39,097 bases of DNA from CAZVUW01 sp964629825. Lineage in GTDB: Bacteria; Actinomycetota; Nitriliruptoria; Euzebyales; Egibacteraceae. The stretch is taken from positions 1 to 39,097 of the forward strand of contig CAZVUW010000020.1 in assembly GCA_964629825.1 (NCBI GenBank). Direction: 5' to 3'. A program made the translations under genes and the position numbers. Of this stretch, positions 18,801 to 24,300 are shown piece after piece. A model generated the notes under the pieces. It was not told where the DNA came from. It was given only the letters and a program-made list of their open reading frames with translations, and ran no database searches. Positions within the stretch are counted from its first letter, which is position 1; the number at the start of each line of letters is the position of its first letter.

Positions 18801-20736
18801 GACCGCGGTGTTCACGCGCGAGGTCGTCCCGCGCAAGCTGACGGTTGCGGTCGTCGGAGACGGCACCGTGACCCCGGCGCCTGGTGAGCACGTGTTCGAT
18901 GAGGGCTCGGTGGTCGAGGTGTCGGCGGTGCCGGCGGCTGGGTGGCGGTTTGTGCGCTGGGATGGTCCGGTGGCGGATGCGTCTGCGGCTTCGACGAGCG
19001 TGACGGTGAGCGCCGACGTCGCGGTGACGGCGGTGTTCGAGGAGATCCCGCCGCCGGTGCAGCGCACGCTGACCGTCGCTGTCGTGGGTGACGGCGCGGT
19101 GACCCCGGCGCCTGGTGAGCACGTGTTCGATGAGGGCTCGGTGGTCGAGGTGTCGGCGGTGCCGGCGGCTGGGTGGCGGTTTGTGCGCTGGGATGGTCCG
19201 GTGGCGGATGCGTCTGCGGCTTCGACGAGCGTGACGGTGAGCGCCGACGTCGCGGTGACGGCGGTGTTCGAGGAGATCCCGCCGGCGCCGGTTCGCACCC
19301 TGACCGTGGCGGTCGTGGGCGACGGCTCGGTGACTCCGGCGGTCGGCGCCCACGAGGTTGCCGACGGCGGGGCGGTGAAGCTGACTGCGACGGCTGCCAA
19401 GGGCTGGCGCTTCTCCCACTGGGATGTGAGCGGCCGGCGGGTGACGCAGGCCACCACCACGGTGACCGTGAACGACGACCTGACCGCGACCGCCGTGTTC
19501 ATCCGCCAGCGGACGCTGACGGTGACGGTCGAGGGCCAGGGACAGGTGACACCGCGCGCCGGTGCGCACGTCTTCGACCAGGGCAGCGAGGTGACGCTGA
19601 CCGCAAAGGCGGCCAGCGGCTGGGAGCTGAAGGGCTGGCGCGTCGAAGGCACCGACCGGCCGGCGACCGCGACGCTCAAGGTGAAGATGGACGCCGACCG
19701 GAAGGTGACGGCGGTGTTCGCGCGCCGCGTCGTCGAGCCGGAGCCGGAGCCCGAGCCTCAGCCGGATCCGGACCGCCCCGGCCCGACACCGGGCAAGGAC
19801 GAGCCGGGCCGGCTCGGCGGCAAGACCCGTGTGCAGACCGCCGCGGTCGTCGCCGAGCAGGCGTTCCCGAAGGGGGCGGACTGGGCGGTGCTGGCGGTCG
19901 ACGCCAGGTTCCCCGACGCGCTCGCCGGGGCCACCGCCGCGGCCGCGCTGGACGCGCCGATCCTGCTGACCTCGCAGGGATCGCTGCCGGACGCGACCGC
20001 GAGCACGCTCAAGGCGCTCAAGGTCAAGCGCGTCCTCGTCCTCGGCGGCAAGGGCGCGATCAGCGACGACGTCGTGCGTCAGCTCCAGGCGCTGGGTCTG
20101 AAGACGGAGCGCATCGGCGGCTCCGACCGCTTCCAGACAGCCCGGCTCATCGCCCAGCGGTTCGCCGCCAAGGGTGCCCTGGGCGGCACGGCCCTGCTGG
20201 CGACCGGCGAGCGGCATCCGGACGCGCTCGCGGCGGGTCCGTTGACCTACGCGGGCCGGCTGCCGCTGCTGCTCACCCCGACGGGCAAGCTCAGCGCGGA
20301 CACGCGCGCCGCGCTGGCCGACCCGAAGCTGGGGATCCGCAAGGTCCTCGTCCTCGGCGGCAAGGCGGCGGTGGACGACAGCGTGGTCGCCGAGCTCAAG
20401 CGCATGGGCCTCTCGGTCCAGCGCCTGGCCGGACGCACCCGCGTCGAGACCGCCGTCGCCGTAGCGGACCACACCGTCAAGGCGCTGAAGTGGAAGCCGA
20501 CGACGCGAATGCTCGCGACGGGCACCGACTTCGCCGACGCCCTGACGGTGGCCCCGCTGGCCGGTCGTGCGCAGCGGCCGCTTCTGCTGACCGAGAGCGC
20601 GGCCAGCCTCGGCCGGCCGACGCTCGACGCGCTCCGCGCCGGCTGCAAGGCCATCACCCACATCCAGATCGTGGGTGGGTCGGCGGCGATCTCGGATCGG
20701 GTGGCCACCCAGGCGCGCGCCGCGATCGACTGCTGA
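6802..20736 (+). CDS. Giant secreted multi-domain surface protein (S8 protease / SGNH hydrolase / CAP / propeller / CWB2)
   Basis: A 4,644-residue exported protein, far longer than any single family it contains. The start is GTG at 6802 with AAGGAAAGAG just upstream. Residues 1-31 are a signal peptide: basic start, hydrophobic core, cleavage after ASA. Domains in order: degenerate cupredoxin (46-125), protease prodomain-like segment (165-240), subtilisin-like S8 protease (288-670), SGNH hydrolase (748-1057), calcium-loop region (1093-1220), Ig-like modules, PKD modules (~1774-1856 and 1957-2038), CAP domain (2050-2184), a linker with two palindromic DNA elements, further PKD/Ig modules, a seven-repeat propeller (2572-2993), Ig and PKD modules, seven carboxypeptidase-regulatory-like modules (3295-3933), five InlB-B-like repeats (3934-4312), an EPEPEPEPQPDPD linker and three CWB2 repeats (4336-4644). 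It is likely held non-covalently on the cell wall and may process or bind extracellular polymers. It appears monocistronic, with a strong hairpin after the stop. Confidence 0.9.
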   Translation: MLIASVFARARRVLLGVLTLSVLAVAVASAATPAPAPKERADAPPPVEVVITDDGPMPATVVVVPGQTVQWVNRSERVHHLRAEDGSFDSGELLPFAGFSTSFDEGGAVSYSSETDSWWTGTVQVALSELPGDPAAPVSEHIPDMPFPEVDPDDISVHPEVFAHASRTRALVGFQAGTTVAQANAALAATGAHIIGGLPDLGVLLVRADDDEDFAALDATLAELRTTPGVAFAAMSFGVAGDALPSPANPALNDWTWEYGGSGGNWGLEVARFPQAWNLLDEIRRRGNRIGTAIVDGGFDYHDDLSALEVPEELCRASDPSSCRDTGNDSWSVGDVHRRHGNHVAGTIGADYSPRPDGGMGVSGGNPVAHMTGYSMAGWGALRDGEEVGEVGTVFDKQLELFALLLASDQPEPLRVINYSAGAAVFDHEAWRQQLPRPACRPGTLDDDVPTLPGSSLEYCTPDNYDPWLTEFTNVGRAAAEVALRAAQANVLIVQSAGNHSNGAASDGRHFCPDESLSCGRYPIRAEWTQEFAWAAARWGTDDLPQTAGVPNPILVVEGIADDGSVLAMSNVGGDIAAPGGSVMSTGLYGDYATMSGTSMAAPHVSAALGYLLAYKPDLTIEEARKALIDWARPAAAEPTSATTLFDWSRPVRHGRDPLGFGVVEPHDSWNRIAPLTWPVDLNACGSTVSGERVQLYTWEVDGQEVAKTTSCRHRLELPDLGTYQVTLTATTPTGQTATETQQVQVRDYFIASIGDSIASGEGVPDIPKPNLLTRPSWQDRRCQRSAYGGPQLAGRMLEAADPTATITFLHLACSGARMMSDADDPQDTPPADASADSGGLMSPYVGQRPTAEEATQPLQPQLEALKDLVDTSGRQLDALLISIGANDMRFSAILKDCLVAVINDCNQSQAREIFERRIPLLAARYDELNRRIAQHFPNLAAHPERILISEYPDPTSSDGSVTLGCLGVSQADAAWAANVVVPALNQAVRDAANRHGWTMVDGINLGGFSGHGYCSDDSWIVSIPQSLLRQGNEDGAFHPNRTGHAHYARRIVEKLPTDVTTRGTAPAKRVPSAPRLDVFASLLSLPEAVDHLVDVNDASADGNRRIERTLAPDGTVIETPDETIGGAEGAMTAPDGRVDLRDLRRFRDAWLQTCQTDMAGSDCPDRALIELDGDADHPKRDLNGDGCVYGTPDCPTPEHAYPRFDFNGDGLIAFERYPDGTPAKARVPLRADGTPAETWADATSMTDLEVLASRFAADEGLDAAAIAARMHSADLEIHAPKLFTNGVTEVDVQVRSHPDGAVVAEHTLKSPDESAIVTVPLNPSAPLTQRFSIHASGTGTDGSVTAVPRVITGLGFGADRRLDICSRFDLRANPDVVKPGESALVTLGVITCPEDGGDIEVEGLPVAFSVTPEGEGHATVDPTTATTGADGSAETWFHAGTERTVYDVTATVDLGDDLEAEVTTTVRSGELKIHYLWQQTTEEYFSEGTTRWPAQASDETPDCASEVLSSIVLRCIDWTRLEIDPDAPSPTLVREGVLRGFADDFTLDERVNDDPVTFLQTWQVSDPDGSNPRSGSRRITWTPLDPTRYTDHEVDEVAAEVTDDGLIVKGLHRLSELGYAQQESISGDAAPLISSHINGNLSAGSLWALHHRRYNDDYESGEGTYFQHGSAFSEPIELQRLPDGTFEPYNFCTTIRGDHTTTAPVYTGREIIGYTESGDQRVPRVGRSATWLPGEVPVEAGPAGVELEIALVMVATFDDEPVELEIPDCSDHQPPTADFVFEPAAPDEGSAVSFRDRSRHGTHGITSWRWDFGDGTTSTTRSPVHAYEQSGTYTVTLTVVDSEGGEATITKPVVIANVPPTAKMHDVTVPVGAEITIRIEADDVSPADYKELRARLVGIPGAGTVEETIDTGNLTITVQGASHTAGSYPLTLTVTDPDGGTATVSATLTVVPGSLVADFITDPAEPEVGEVVTFTDASAGTAAITDWSWDFGDGSTATGEQVVHRFSEPGAKSVKLTVTDADGETATTTRVVVVTEPPAPEPDSYPCPGLDAAECEFLHRINAYRIANNLPILRVSPTLTAGAERHSTDLAAHQRVSHDGSDGSTPRIRATEAGYPEDTLIGENVLNALNGTAERAFLQWRYSPPHDANMRRGLYKAIGIARVQGDDGLWYWTTKFGDLVDSPGGGQAAATPTSAATPTFDVVLGAHFRQEQHPAAGTGSIPGFDVVFGEHFRQGQHPGVVAAGRVTTDGPTAPAQDEPRTLKLSVTPSGASEGTAEARIVETGPRPAFTVVSAYPSKGYAVTFVNRSTDADGEPIAAVLDPGDGSETVTIPAGGSHRHTYADEAEVTAALTVEDGGTQRVASLRMDVETRPVPRLEYDGEDDMRLGDELRVYGSLGRGHSGVAASPVIVTIDSKRTVVMADRYPEVGGGMEFRDYVDVEGLGAGSYELVFEFPGSDMFAPAELRVPFAIHEWLPPRADAGGPYVHYVGRTIELDASWSYGRDEVIVRYEWDLDDDGDFELSGTESKAQHVWEEPHEGVVRLRVTDARGAQVEATAPVRIVAGQPPRGFTTRASVTDSGEPADDWSGQPSISADGQHVAFTSQAQNLTGTQRYVSQVLVRDATRDTTVLISRALDGTPGTYSSTEPSISADGRYVAFVSAAPNLVAAPSTTPGRSHIYLYDRDADGDGIYDEEGATELRLVSSAGGQEGQRSSWEPRISADGSTIVYMTDAANVVTGGSEWDNLAVYDVATGTTTPAHRLPNGTFLQYPGEPAVSGDGQRIVFAARDENWNEGIFLYDRQAGTLERADRSSTGEVADSSSQEPRLSGDGRHLLFYSWARNLDSAVDGEDGAYYIRDLVTGTTRRLQVLDVLGEPAWISDVHGLSWDGRHVLLSSSTPALVVGKTTGHEDIFVLDRDADGNGIFDEPDGISITRESVSSAGEQADTWSYEAVMSGGPGNPFPRYVAFVSGARNLVNPPQPQYVQSVFVRDRAPDSDVVTKLTYDGPSSGPVGASLEWAARLTDAATGAPLADLDITFTLGSVTRTVRTDTDGWARVTVVLDGPPGERTLSVSFAGDTVRSSARVDVPFEVVGNTAPVAVTGGSYRVFAGDELVLDASGSNDGDPGDAVVAWEWDLDGDGDFDDATGEIATLTWEQVQAVLCGGTCAETGQHLVRLRVTDRAGATATATTSVHVVVDYVLEIGPSSQAIAPGASNAFAVSVLRAPSFAGEVELSVGSLPSGVTAEFDRTSLGAADDVAVLTLRAASDAPSLRFDVTVTGASGAVSRSATASARVAYGLVPVCYGSVAGVVTDAASGAPIAGATILFSNGHKVTTDAEGRYRWDDAPLGSFNAPLSHGVSADKTGYWGESKAITLMCGVTRRLDLQLTEQQHGALGGTVVVGERKSDGTIEPTGEPINGVRVRIISGDVPDETTGADGSFEFDRLLSGFGNTPRSYTVEASAPGYWTRSRIVTVRPGERTVEVLPLVAQCRGTVTGGTVTRIDGGDASGAAVSLVSPGGTTITTVPSGPDGSFAFNESVLLAQDNAPAAYRIEATKRIGDDLWSGAAEARLDECGAVVGGSPTLRPPPPPPPAGVVTGEVHDEETGEPLGGAQISIGGRNTATDSEGRYTVVDVPLGSWQVTASRSTHWSESASVTVTEGSPVEQDFVLLRRRTGSVEGRVVDAETGQPLQGVAIRQGISVLDTTDADGRYSATGLDLERRNAPADRFLQATLDGYWPESASVRISADEAAVRNFELLKQCDTARISGVVVNAFTLEPIEGATVNASGQSVLTDADGEFVIAGIATSTGNQPRPVTVTASAPGFHTQSQQVTVFCGADIRVEFGRPDTGTGTIIGTVTSSVTGHPVPGVFIGSEFGGSAETDETGSYRLTEVPLGEDGADRLWRVSALPEGAEAKHAEVTVRKDAEVRQDFVVDVVTRQLIVSKQGEGTVASEPGAGYHLDGTEVELTAEAAPGWEFSHWDVNGERIEETSTSVVLDADVTATAVFTREVVPRKLTVAVVGDGTVTPAPGEHVFDEGSVVEVSAVPAAGWRFVRWDGPVADASAASTSVTVSADVAVTAVFEEIPPPVQRTLTVAVVGDGAVTPAPGEHVFDEGSVVEVSAVPAAGWRFVRWDGPVADASAASTSVTVSADVAVTAVFEEIPPAPVRTLTVAVVGDGSVTPAVGAHEVADGGAVKLTATAAKGWRFSHWDVSGRRVTQATTTVTVNDDLTATAVFIRQRTLTVTVEGQGQVTPRAGAHVFDQGSEVTLTAKAASGWELKGWRVEGTDRPATATLKVKMDADRKVTAVFARRVVEPEPEPEPQPDPDRPGPTPGKDEPGRLGGKTRVQTAAVVAEQAFPKGADWAVLAVDARFPDALAGATAAAALDAPILLTSQGSLPDATASTLKALKVKRVLVLGGKGAISDDVVRQLQALGLKTERIGGSDRFQTARLIAQRFAAKGALGGTALLATGERHPDALAAGPLTYAGRLPLLLTPTGKLSADTRAALADPKLGIRKVLVLGGKAAVDDSVVAELKRMGLSVQRLAGRTRVETAVAVADHTVKALKWKPTTRMLATGTDFADALTVAPLAGRAQRPLLLTESAASLGRPTLDALRAGCKAITHIQIVGGSAAISDRVATQARAAIDC
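6937..7176 (+). other. Domain: cupredoxin-like fold without copper ligands
   Basis: Residues 46-125 follow a plastocyanin-like pattern: PATVVVVPGQTVQWVNRS, then VHHLRAEDGSFDSGELLPF, then a closing strand GTVQV. In functional relatives the C-terminal loop supplies Cys, His and Met. Here the aligned loop (residues 111-121) is YSSETDSWWTG, with Ser, Asp and Trp at those positions. Only one loop His region (residues 79-80) remains, so type-1 copper binding is unlikely. Confidence 0.65.
7663..8811 (+). other. Domain: subtilisin-like serine protease (S8)
   Basis: The catalytic triad is present: Asp296 in AIVDGGFDYHDDL, His340 in HGNHVAG (Asn replaces the usual Thr) and Ser599 in SGTSMAAPH. The oxyanion Asn499 is in VQSAGNHSNG. 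The domain has more loops than a minimal subtilisin and several Cys residues that could form disulfides. A prodomain-like segment with alternating helices and strands (165-240) precedes it. Confidence 0.92.
9043..9972 (+). other. Domain: SGNH/GDSL-type hydrolase
   Basis: Residues 748-1057. Block I is SIGDSIASGEG with nucleophile Ser757; block III is SIGANDMRF with Asn887; block V is DGAFHPNRTGH with catalytic His1039. Paired Cys residues resemble secreted SEST-like esterases of actinobacteria. The substrate (lipid, acylated sugar or wall ester) cannot be read from the sequence. Confidence 0.88.
10078..10461 (+). other. Region: EF-hand/dockerin-like calcium loops
   Basis: Residues 1093-1220 contain several Asp/Asn-rich loops: DVNDASADGNRRI, DGRVDLRDLRRF, DLNGDGCVYG and DFNGDGLIAFER. 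The spacing of acidic residues suits calcium binding, as in dockerin-type repeats. A cohesin partner is not visible in the window. Confidence 0.6.
12949..13353 (+). other. Domain: CAP/SCP (PF00188-type)
   Basis: Residues 2050-2184: FLHRINAYRIANNLPILRVSP, then AERHSTDLAAHQRVSHDG, GENVLNA, and PPHDANMRRGLYKAIGIAR before an aromatic strand. The His residues in VSHDG and PPHDANM match the conserved CAP cavity. Bacterial CAP domains are secreted and mostly of unknown function. Confidence 0.85.
13405..13444. repeat. Palindromic element copy 1 (perfect) inside the giant gene
   Basis: The left arm GATGTTGTTCTTGGCG (13405-13420) and right arm CGCCAAGAACAACATC (13429-13444) are perfect 16-bp inverted repeats around an 8-nt loop. 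The element is translated in frame within a linker as FDVVLGAHFRQEQHP. Its base composition is more AT-rich than its surroundings. Confidence 0.9.
13477..13516. repeat. Palindromic element copy 2 (imperfect) inside the giant gene
   Basis: The left arm GATGTTGTTTTCGGCG (13477-13492) and right arm CGCCAAGGACAACATC (13501-13516) flank an 8-nt loop that is nearly the same as in copy 1. In RNA it pairs with two G-U wobbles and one mismatch. It starts 72 bp after copy 1 in the same frame and encodes FDVVFGEHFRQGQHP. Confidence 0.88.
14515..15780 (+). other. Domain: seven-repeat TolB/PD40-like beta-propeller
   Basis: Residues 2572-2993 contain seven repeats built on S-x-DG-x-x-V-A-F-x-S-x-A-x-N-L. 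Clear copies are SISADGQHVAFTSQAQNL, SISADGRYVAFVSAAPNL, RISADGSTIVYMTDAANV, AVSGDGQRIVFAARDENW, RLSGDGRHLLFYSWARNL, GLSWDGRHVLLSSSTPAL and a last one ending YVAFVSGARNLV. Seven units fit a closed seven-bladed propeller, probably a binding surface. Confidence 0.8.
16684..18600 (+). other. Domains: seven carboxypeptidase-regulatory-like modules
   Basis: Residues 3295-3933 are a series of ~80-95-residue beta-sandwich modules. They share GxVxDxxTGxPLxGAxI, TDADGRY, then AxxxGYWxxSxxVTV. Good examples are GEVHDEETGEPLGGAQISI and GRVVDAETGQPLQGVAI. Such arrays usually act as rigid stalks that extend a surface protein from the wall. Confidence 0.8.
18868..19053 (+). repeat. 186-bp exact direct repeat, copy A
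   Basis: Identical base for base to 19099-19284, with an offset of 231 bp (77 codons). It covers most of InlB-B-like unit 2 and keeps the reading frame. Confidence 0.93.
19099..19284 (+). repeat. 186-bp exact direct repeat, copy B
   Basis: The second copy of the 186-bp repeat, covering unit 3. Both copies use more T- and G-ending codons than neighbouring sequence. Sequence identity without any silent change points to recent duplication or ongoing gene conversion. Confidence 0.93.
19807..20736 (+). other. Domain: three CWB2 cell-wall-binding repeats
   Basis: Residues 4336-4644 hold three ~100-residue repeats with R-x-x-TA, then FPDALAG or HPDALAAG or FADALTVAP, then a PxLLT strand, then VLGGxxAISD or similar. 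CWB2 (PF04122) anchors proteins non-covalently to wall polymers in Gram-positive bacteria. The position at the extreme C-terminus suits an anchor. Confidence 0.93.
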
Positions 20737-20741
20737 GGTAG

Positions 20742-20779
20742 GGGCGGCCGCCGTCGCGCGCGGTTGGCGGCGGCCGCCC
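20742..20779 (+). terminator. Stem-loop downstream of the giant gene
   Basis: A perfect 12-bp stem, GGGCGGCCGCCG (20742-20753) and CGGCGGCCGCCC (20768-20779), with a 14-nt loop starts 5 nt after the stop codon. There is no U-tract; it is a likely terminator or 3'-end stabiliser. Confidence 0.65.
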
Positions 20780-20875
20780 TCCTCGGCGTGCGATGAGTCC
20801 TGGTCGCTGAGGGCGATGAGTCCTGCCGGTTGAACCCGTCATGATCCGCATCTGCCGGACGCGGAGGAGGTCGCC

Positions 20876-21238
20876 GTGACGGGTTCGACGGCTGGACGGC
20901 TGTCCGAAGAGGTCATCGCCTACATCGAGGCGCTGCCGGCCACGCACCGGCCGCTCTTCGACCGGCTGCACGCGCTCATCCTCGACGAGCTGCCCGAAGC
21001 CGAGGTGGTGATCTCCTACCAGATACCGCTGTACCGGGTCGGTCGCCGCCACGTCGGCCTCAACCCGCGCCGCGCCGGCGGCCTCACCCTGACCACCACC
21101 TCGCCGGACCACATCGCCGAGTTCAAGGATCGCCACCCCGACTTCAAGACCGGCAAGGCCAGCATCCAGCTCGACTTCGACCGGGAGCTCCCCGAGGCAG
21201 ACCTGCGCACCGTGATCCGCAAGGCCACGAGCGGCTGA
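20876..21238 (+). CDS. DUF1801 (YdhG-like) domain protein
   Basis: A 120-residue protein of the DUF1801 family. Typical segments are VIAYIEALPATHRPLFDRLHALI, then EVVISYQIPLYRVGRRHVGLNPRR and the C-terminal FKTGKASIQLDFDRELPEADLRTVIRKA. The start is GTG at 20876 after GGAGGAGG. The family has a fold related to YdhG and frataxin-like proteins, and its function is not firmly known. It stands alone; a 12-bp palindrome GCCCGATCGGGC (21258-21269) follows. Confidence 0.88.
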   Translation: MTGSTAGRLSEEVIAYIEALPATHRPLFDRLHALILDELPEAEVVISYQIPLYRVGRRHVGLNPRRAGGLTLTTTSPDHIAEFKDRHPDFKTGKASIQLDFDRELPEADLRTVIRKATSG

Positions 21239-21359
21239 AGCCGATGGGGCCCGAGATGCCCGATCGGGCGTCAGCGAGGTCCCCGCGGCCCATGGATCGC
21301 ATGGGACACTGCGGTCTTGCAGGTCGACGCAGCGCCTGACAGCCGAAGGGCAGGTCCGC

Positions 21360-24300
21360 ATGGAGCGGACGCAGCAGCAGGCCGTGGGCAAGGCGGAGTC
21401 AAGGGGCCGAGCTGAGGGGCGCGCACAGGCCAATCGACTGACGCCAAGCCAGGCAACCGTCATCCATCTCCAGGCGACGGTCGGCAACGCCGCGACTGCG
21501 CTGCTGCTCGCCGGTGGTCCACCCCCCTCCCCCGGGCCGATCGTGCAGCGGATCGACGCCTCGGGCGCGGTGGCGGCTCAGACAACCGGTCGCCCGATCT
21601 GGGTTCGGCTGCCCGACGGGACCTACGCCAGGGCGCGGATCACCGGCTCGGTGGTCAGCGGGCCCGATGGCTCGATGCGGGTCCAGGTCACCGGGCTGGA
21701 TGGCAAGACGTGGCTGAGCGTGCTCGGCGACNNNNNNNNNNNNNNNNNNNNNNNNNNNNNNNNNNNNNNNNNNNNNNNNNNNNNNNNNNNNNNNNNNNNN
21801 NNNNNNNNNNNNNNNNNNNNNNNNNNNNNNNCCGGGACGGCGCCGCAGCAGCCCGAGCCGTCCTCGCCGGACGTGGCAGCCTTCCTCGAGCTGTTCAGGC
21901 AGGCGCCGGGAGGCGAGGCAGGGCTCTTCAGGAAGCTGTCGCTGAAGTTCCACCCCGATCGGCAGGGCGCGGTCTCGACGGCCATGTTCCAGGCGCTGCA
22001 GGAGGCCTTCACTCTGGTGCAGTCACCCGCTGTCACCTCAGGGCCGACCGCCCTGCTGGAGGGGCCCAGGCCGGTAGACCCCGAGCATCCGCTCGATCGG
22101 GCGGATCCCCGCCTGGCCGAGCTGTGCGCAGTCAGGGGGGTCACGCCGGAGCAGGCGGTGCAGATCCTGCACGCGCTGCCCGACCTGCGGGGCCCGAGCC
22201 TTCGGTTCGTCAAGGTGCTGCTGTTCCACCGGGCCAAGGTCGACGAGCTCATCCTGTTCTGCAGCCTGCACCCGGCCTACCTCGCACGGGGTGAGGCGAT
22301 CGAGACGACGCTCGCCTTCCTCGCGCCGCCGCGCTTCACCCTCACAGCCCTGGCGGCAGTGCTGAGCTACCTGCCGCGCCTGGCTCCGCCCCACATCCCG
22401 ATGGTGAGAGCGCTGCTCACCAAGGGCATCCACGCCGGCCTCATCGCTCAGCTCTGCAGCGCCGCCCCCGCGTTCGCCACGGCGGAGGACAGCCCGCGCC
22501 TGGCCGGCGAGGCCTTGGACGCCGGCCTCACGGTCGCAGACCTCATCGTCGTCGTGACCGCCGCCCCGGCGATCAAGCGCGTGGACCTCCGGATGCTGGC
22601 CGCGCTGCACCGCCTTAAGCAGGACCTGGCCGCTGCGGCGCGGTTCTGCAGCGCCCATCCCGCCTTCGCGCGCAGCGCTGACGGTCCGGTCGTCGCGGAG
22701 GCGCTGCTCAGGCAGGGGTGCGGACTGCCGGAGATCGCCGCACTGGTGACGGCCTTTCCCGCATTGGGCACGGCACACGTCCCGGTTGTCCGTGCCCTCC
22801 TCGGGGGCAATGACGAAGCCGCGCGCGTCGGGCGCTTCTGCGCGGCTCATCCCGGGTTCGCGGCGAGCGCCAACGCCGGCCCGCTAGCTGCGGAGCTGAA
22901 GAAGAACAGCTTCAGCATCGATGACCTCGATGTGATCGTGGGTGTCGCCGCAACGCTCGCGGCCGCGGACGTGCCGATGCTGGTCGCGCTGCGGGCCAAG
23001 CGCCAGGCTCTCGCGGCCTCGGCGACCTTCTGCGTCACGGCGCAGGCCTTCGCCCGGAGCGCGGATGGCCCCCAGGTGGCGGCGGCCCTGGTGAAGGGTG
23101 ATCGCGGCCTTGGCGACCTGACCGCGCTGGTCGGGGCCTTCCCACAGCTCGCATCCGCCCATGTCCCCACCGTGCAGGCTCTGTGGTCTCTCAAGGTCGA
23201 TGCGGCGGCGGCCGGGCAGTTCTGCGCCGCCCAGATCGGGTTCGCGGCTCGGGCGGACGCCGCGGCGGTCATCAAGCGCCTGCATCTGGATATCGGCGAC
23301 CTCACCACGCTGGTGACGCACTACCCGGCCGTGACGATCGCCGAGGTGCCGCTGGTGCTCCTGCTGAACGCGCAGCGCAAGGGTCTGGCGGCGGTCGGGA
23401 CGTTCTGCACCACCTACGCGGCGTTTGTGACCAGCCCCGATTCCATGAAGATCGCGGGCGGGCTCCTGGGCGGAGTGCCTTCGTTGACGCTGGGCGAGCT
23501 CGGCACGCTGGTGACCTCGGTTCCCGCCCTCAGCGCGGCCCAAGTGCCCTGCATCAAGACGCTGCTCGTCAAGGGCAACGCGGTCGGCCGCGTGGTGACG
23601 TTCTGCCAGGCCAACGGCGCGTTCGTCGTGTCGCCGCAGGCCGTGGGCGTCGTGAACGCGCTGCTGCGCGCCAACCTGCTGAGCATCGACGACCTCGACG
23701 TGCTGGTGACCGCCGTGCCGGGCGTGTCGGATCTGGTGGTGCCTCTGATCAAGGTTCTCTGGTCGAAGGCCATCCCGATCAACGACATCGCGGCGTTCTG
23801 CGGTGCGCACCCCGCGTTCGCTGCGAGCGCGGGCGCCGCGAAGGTCGCCCAGCTGCTGCTCGATCCGCCGCGATTCGTGCTCAACGACCTCGACGCGGTG
23901 GTCAGCGGCTTCCCCGACATCAACCCGGCGCTGGTCCCGCTGCTGAAGGCGCTGCTGGCGAAGGGGGCTTCGGCCGTCGACGTCGCCGCGCTCTACGGGA
24001 TGCATCCAACCTTCGCCCGCAGCGCCGAGGCCGCCCAGGTCATCGACGCGCTGATCGGCCCCGGCTTCACGCTCGTCAACCTCGGCGACCTGCTCACGAC
24101 GTTCCCCGGGCTGGCGAGCGCGCACGTGGGCTGCGTCAAGGCTCTCAAGGTCAAGAACGTCGCACCGAGCGCGATCGGCACGTTCTGCGCGGCGAACACC
24201 GCGTTCGCGGCCAGCACCGAGGCGAGCGACATAGTCCGCGACATGGTCGAGGGCTACGCGCCGCTTGATCTGGCGGCTCTGGAGTCCGTGCTAGGCGCTC

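Larger units (their letters stand above)
18601..19737 (+). repeat. Five InlB-B-like repeats (TLTV..GxGxVTP..G type)
   Basis: Residues 3934-4312 comprise five ~75-residue units: RxLTVxVxGxGxVTPxxGxHxxxxGxxVxxxAxxAxGWxFxxWD, ending TAVF. This is the divergent InlB B-repeat / bacterial repeat pattern. Units 2 and 3 are almost identical at the DNA level; the others have diverged. Confidence 0.85.

Noticed and set aside
6718..20661. Three very long open frames on the minus strand (6718-11757, 11782-17739, 17821-20661)
   Set aside because: They lie antisense to the giant surface-protein gene. High GC with G/C in third positions removes stop codons from the opposite strand. Their translations are low-complexity, rich in Arg, Gly, Val and Ala, without recognisable domains, while the plus-strand frame is full of them.
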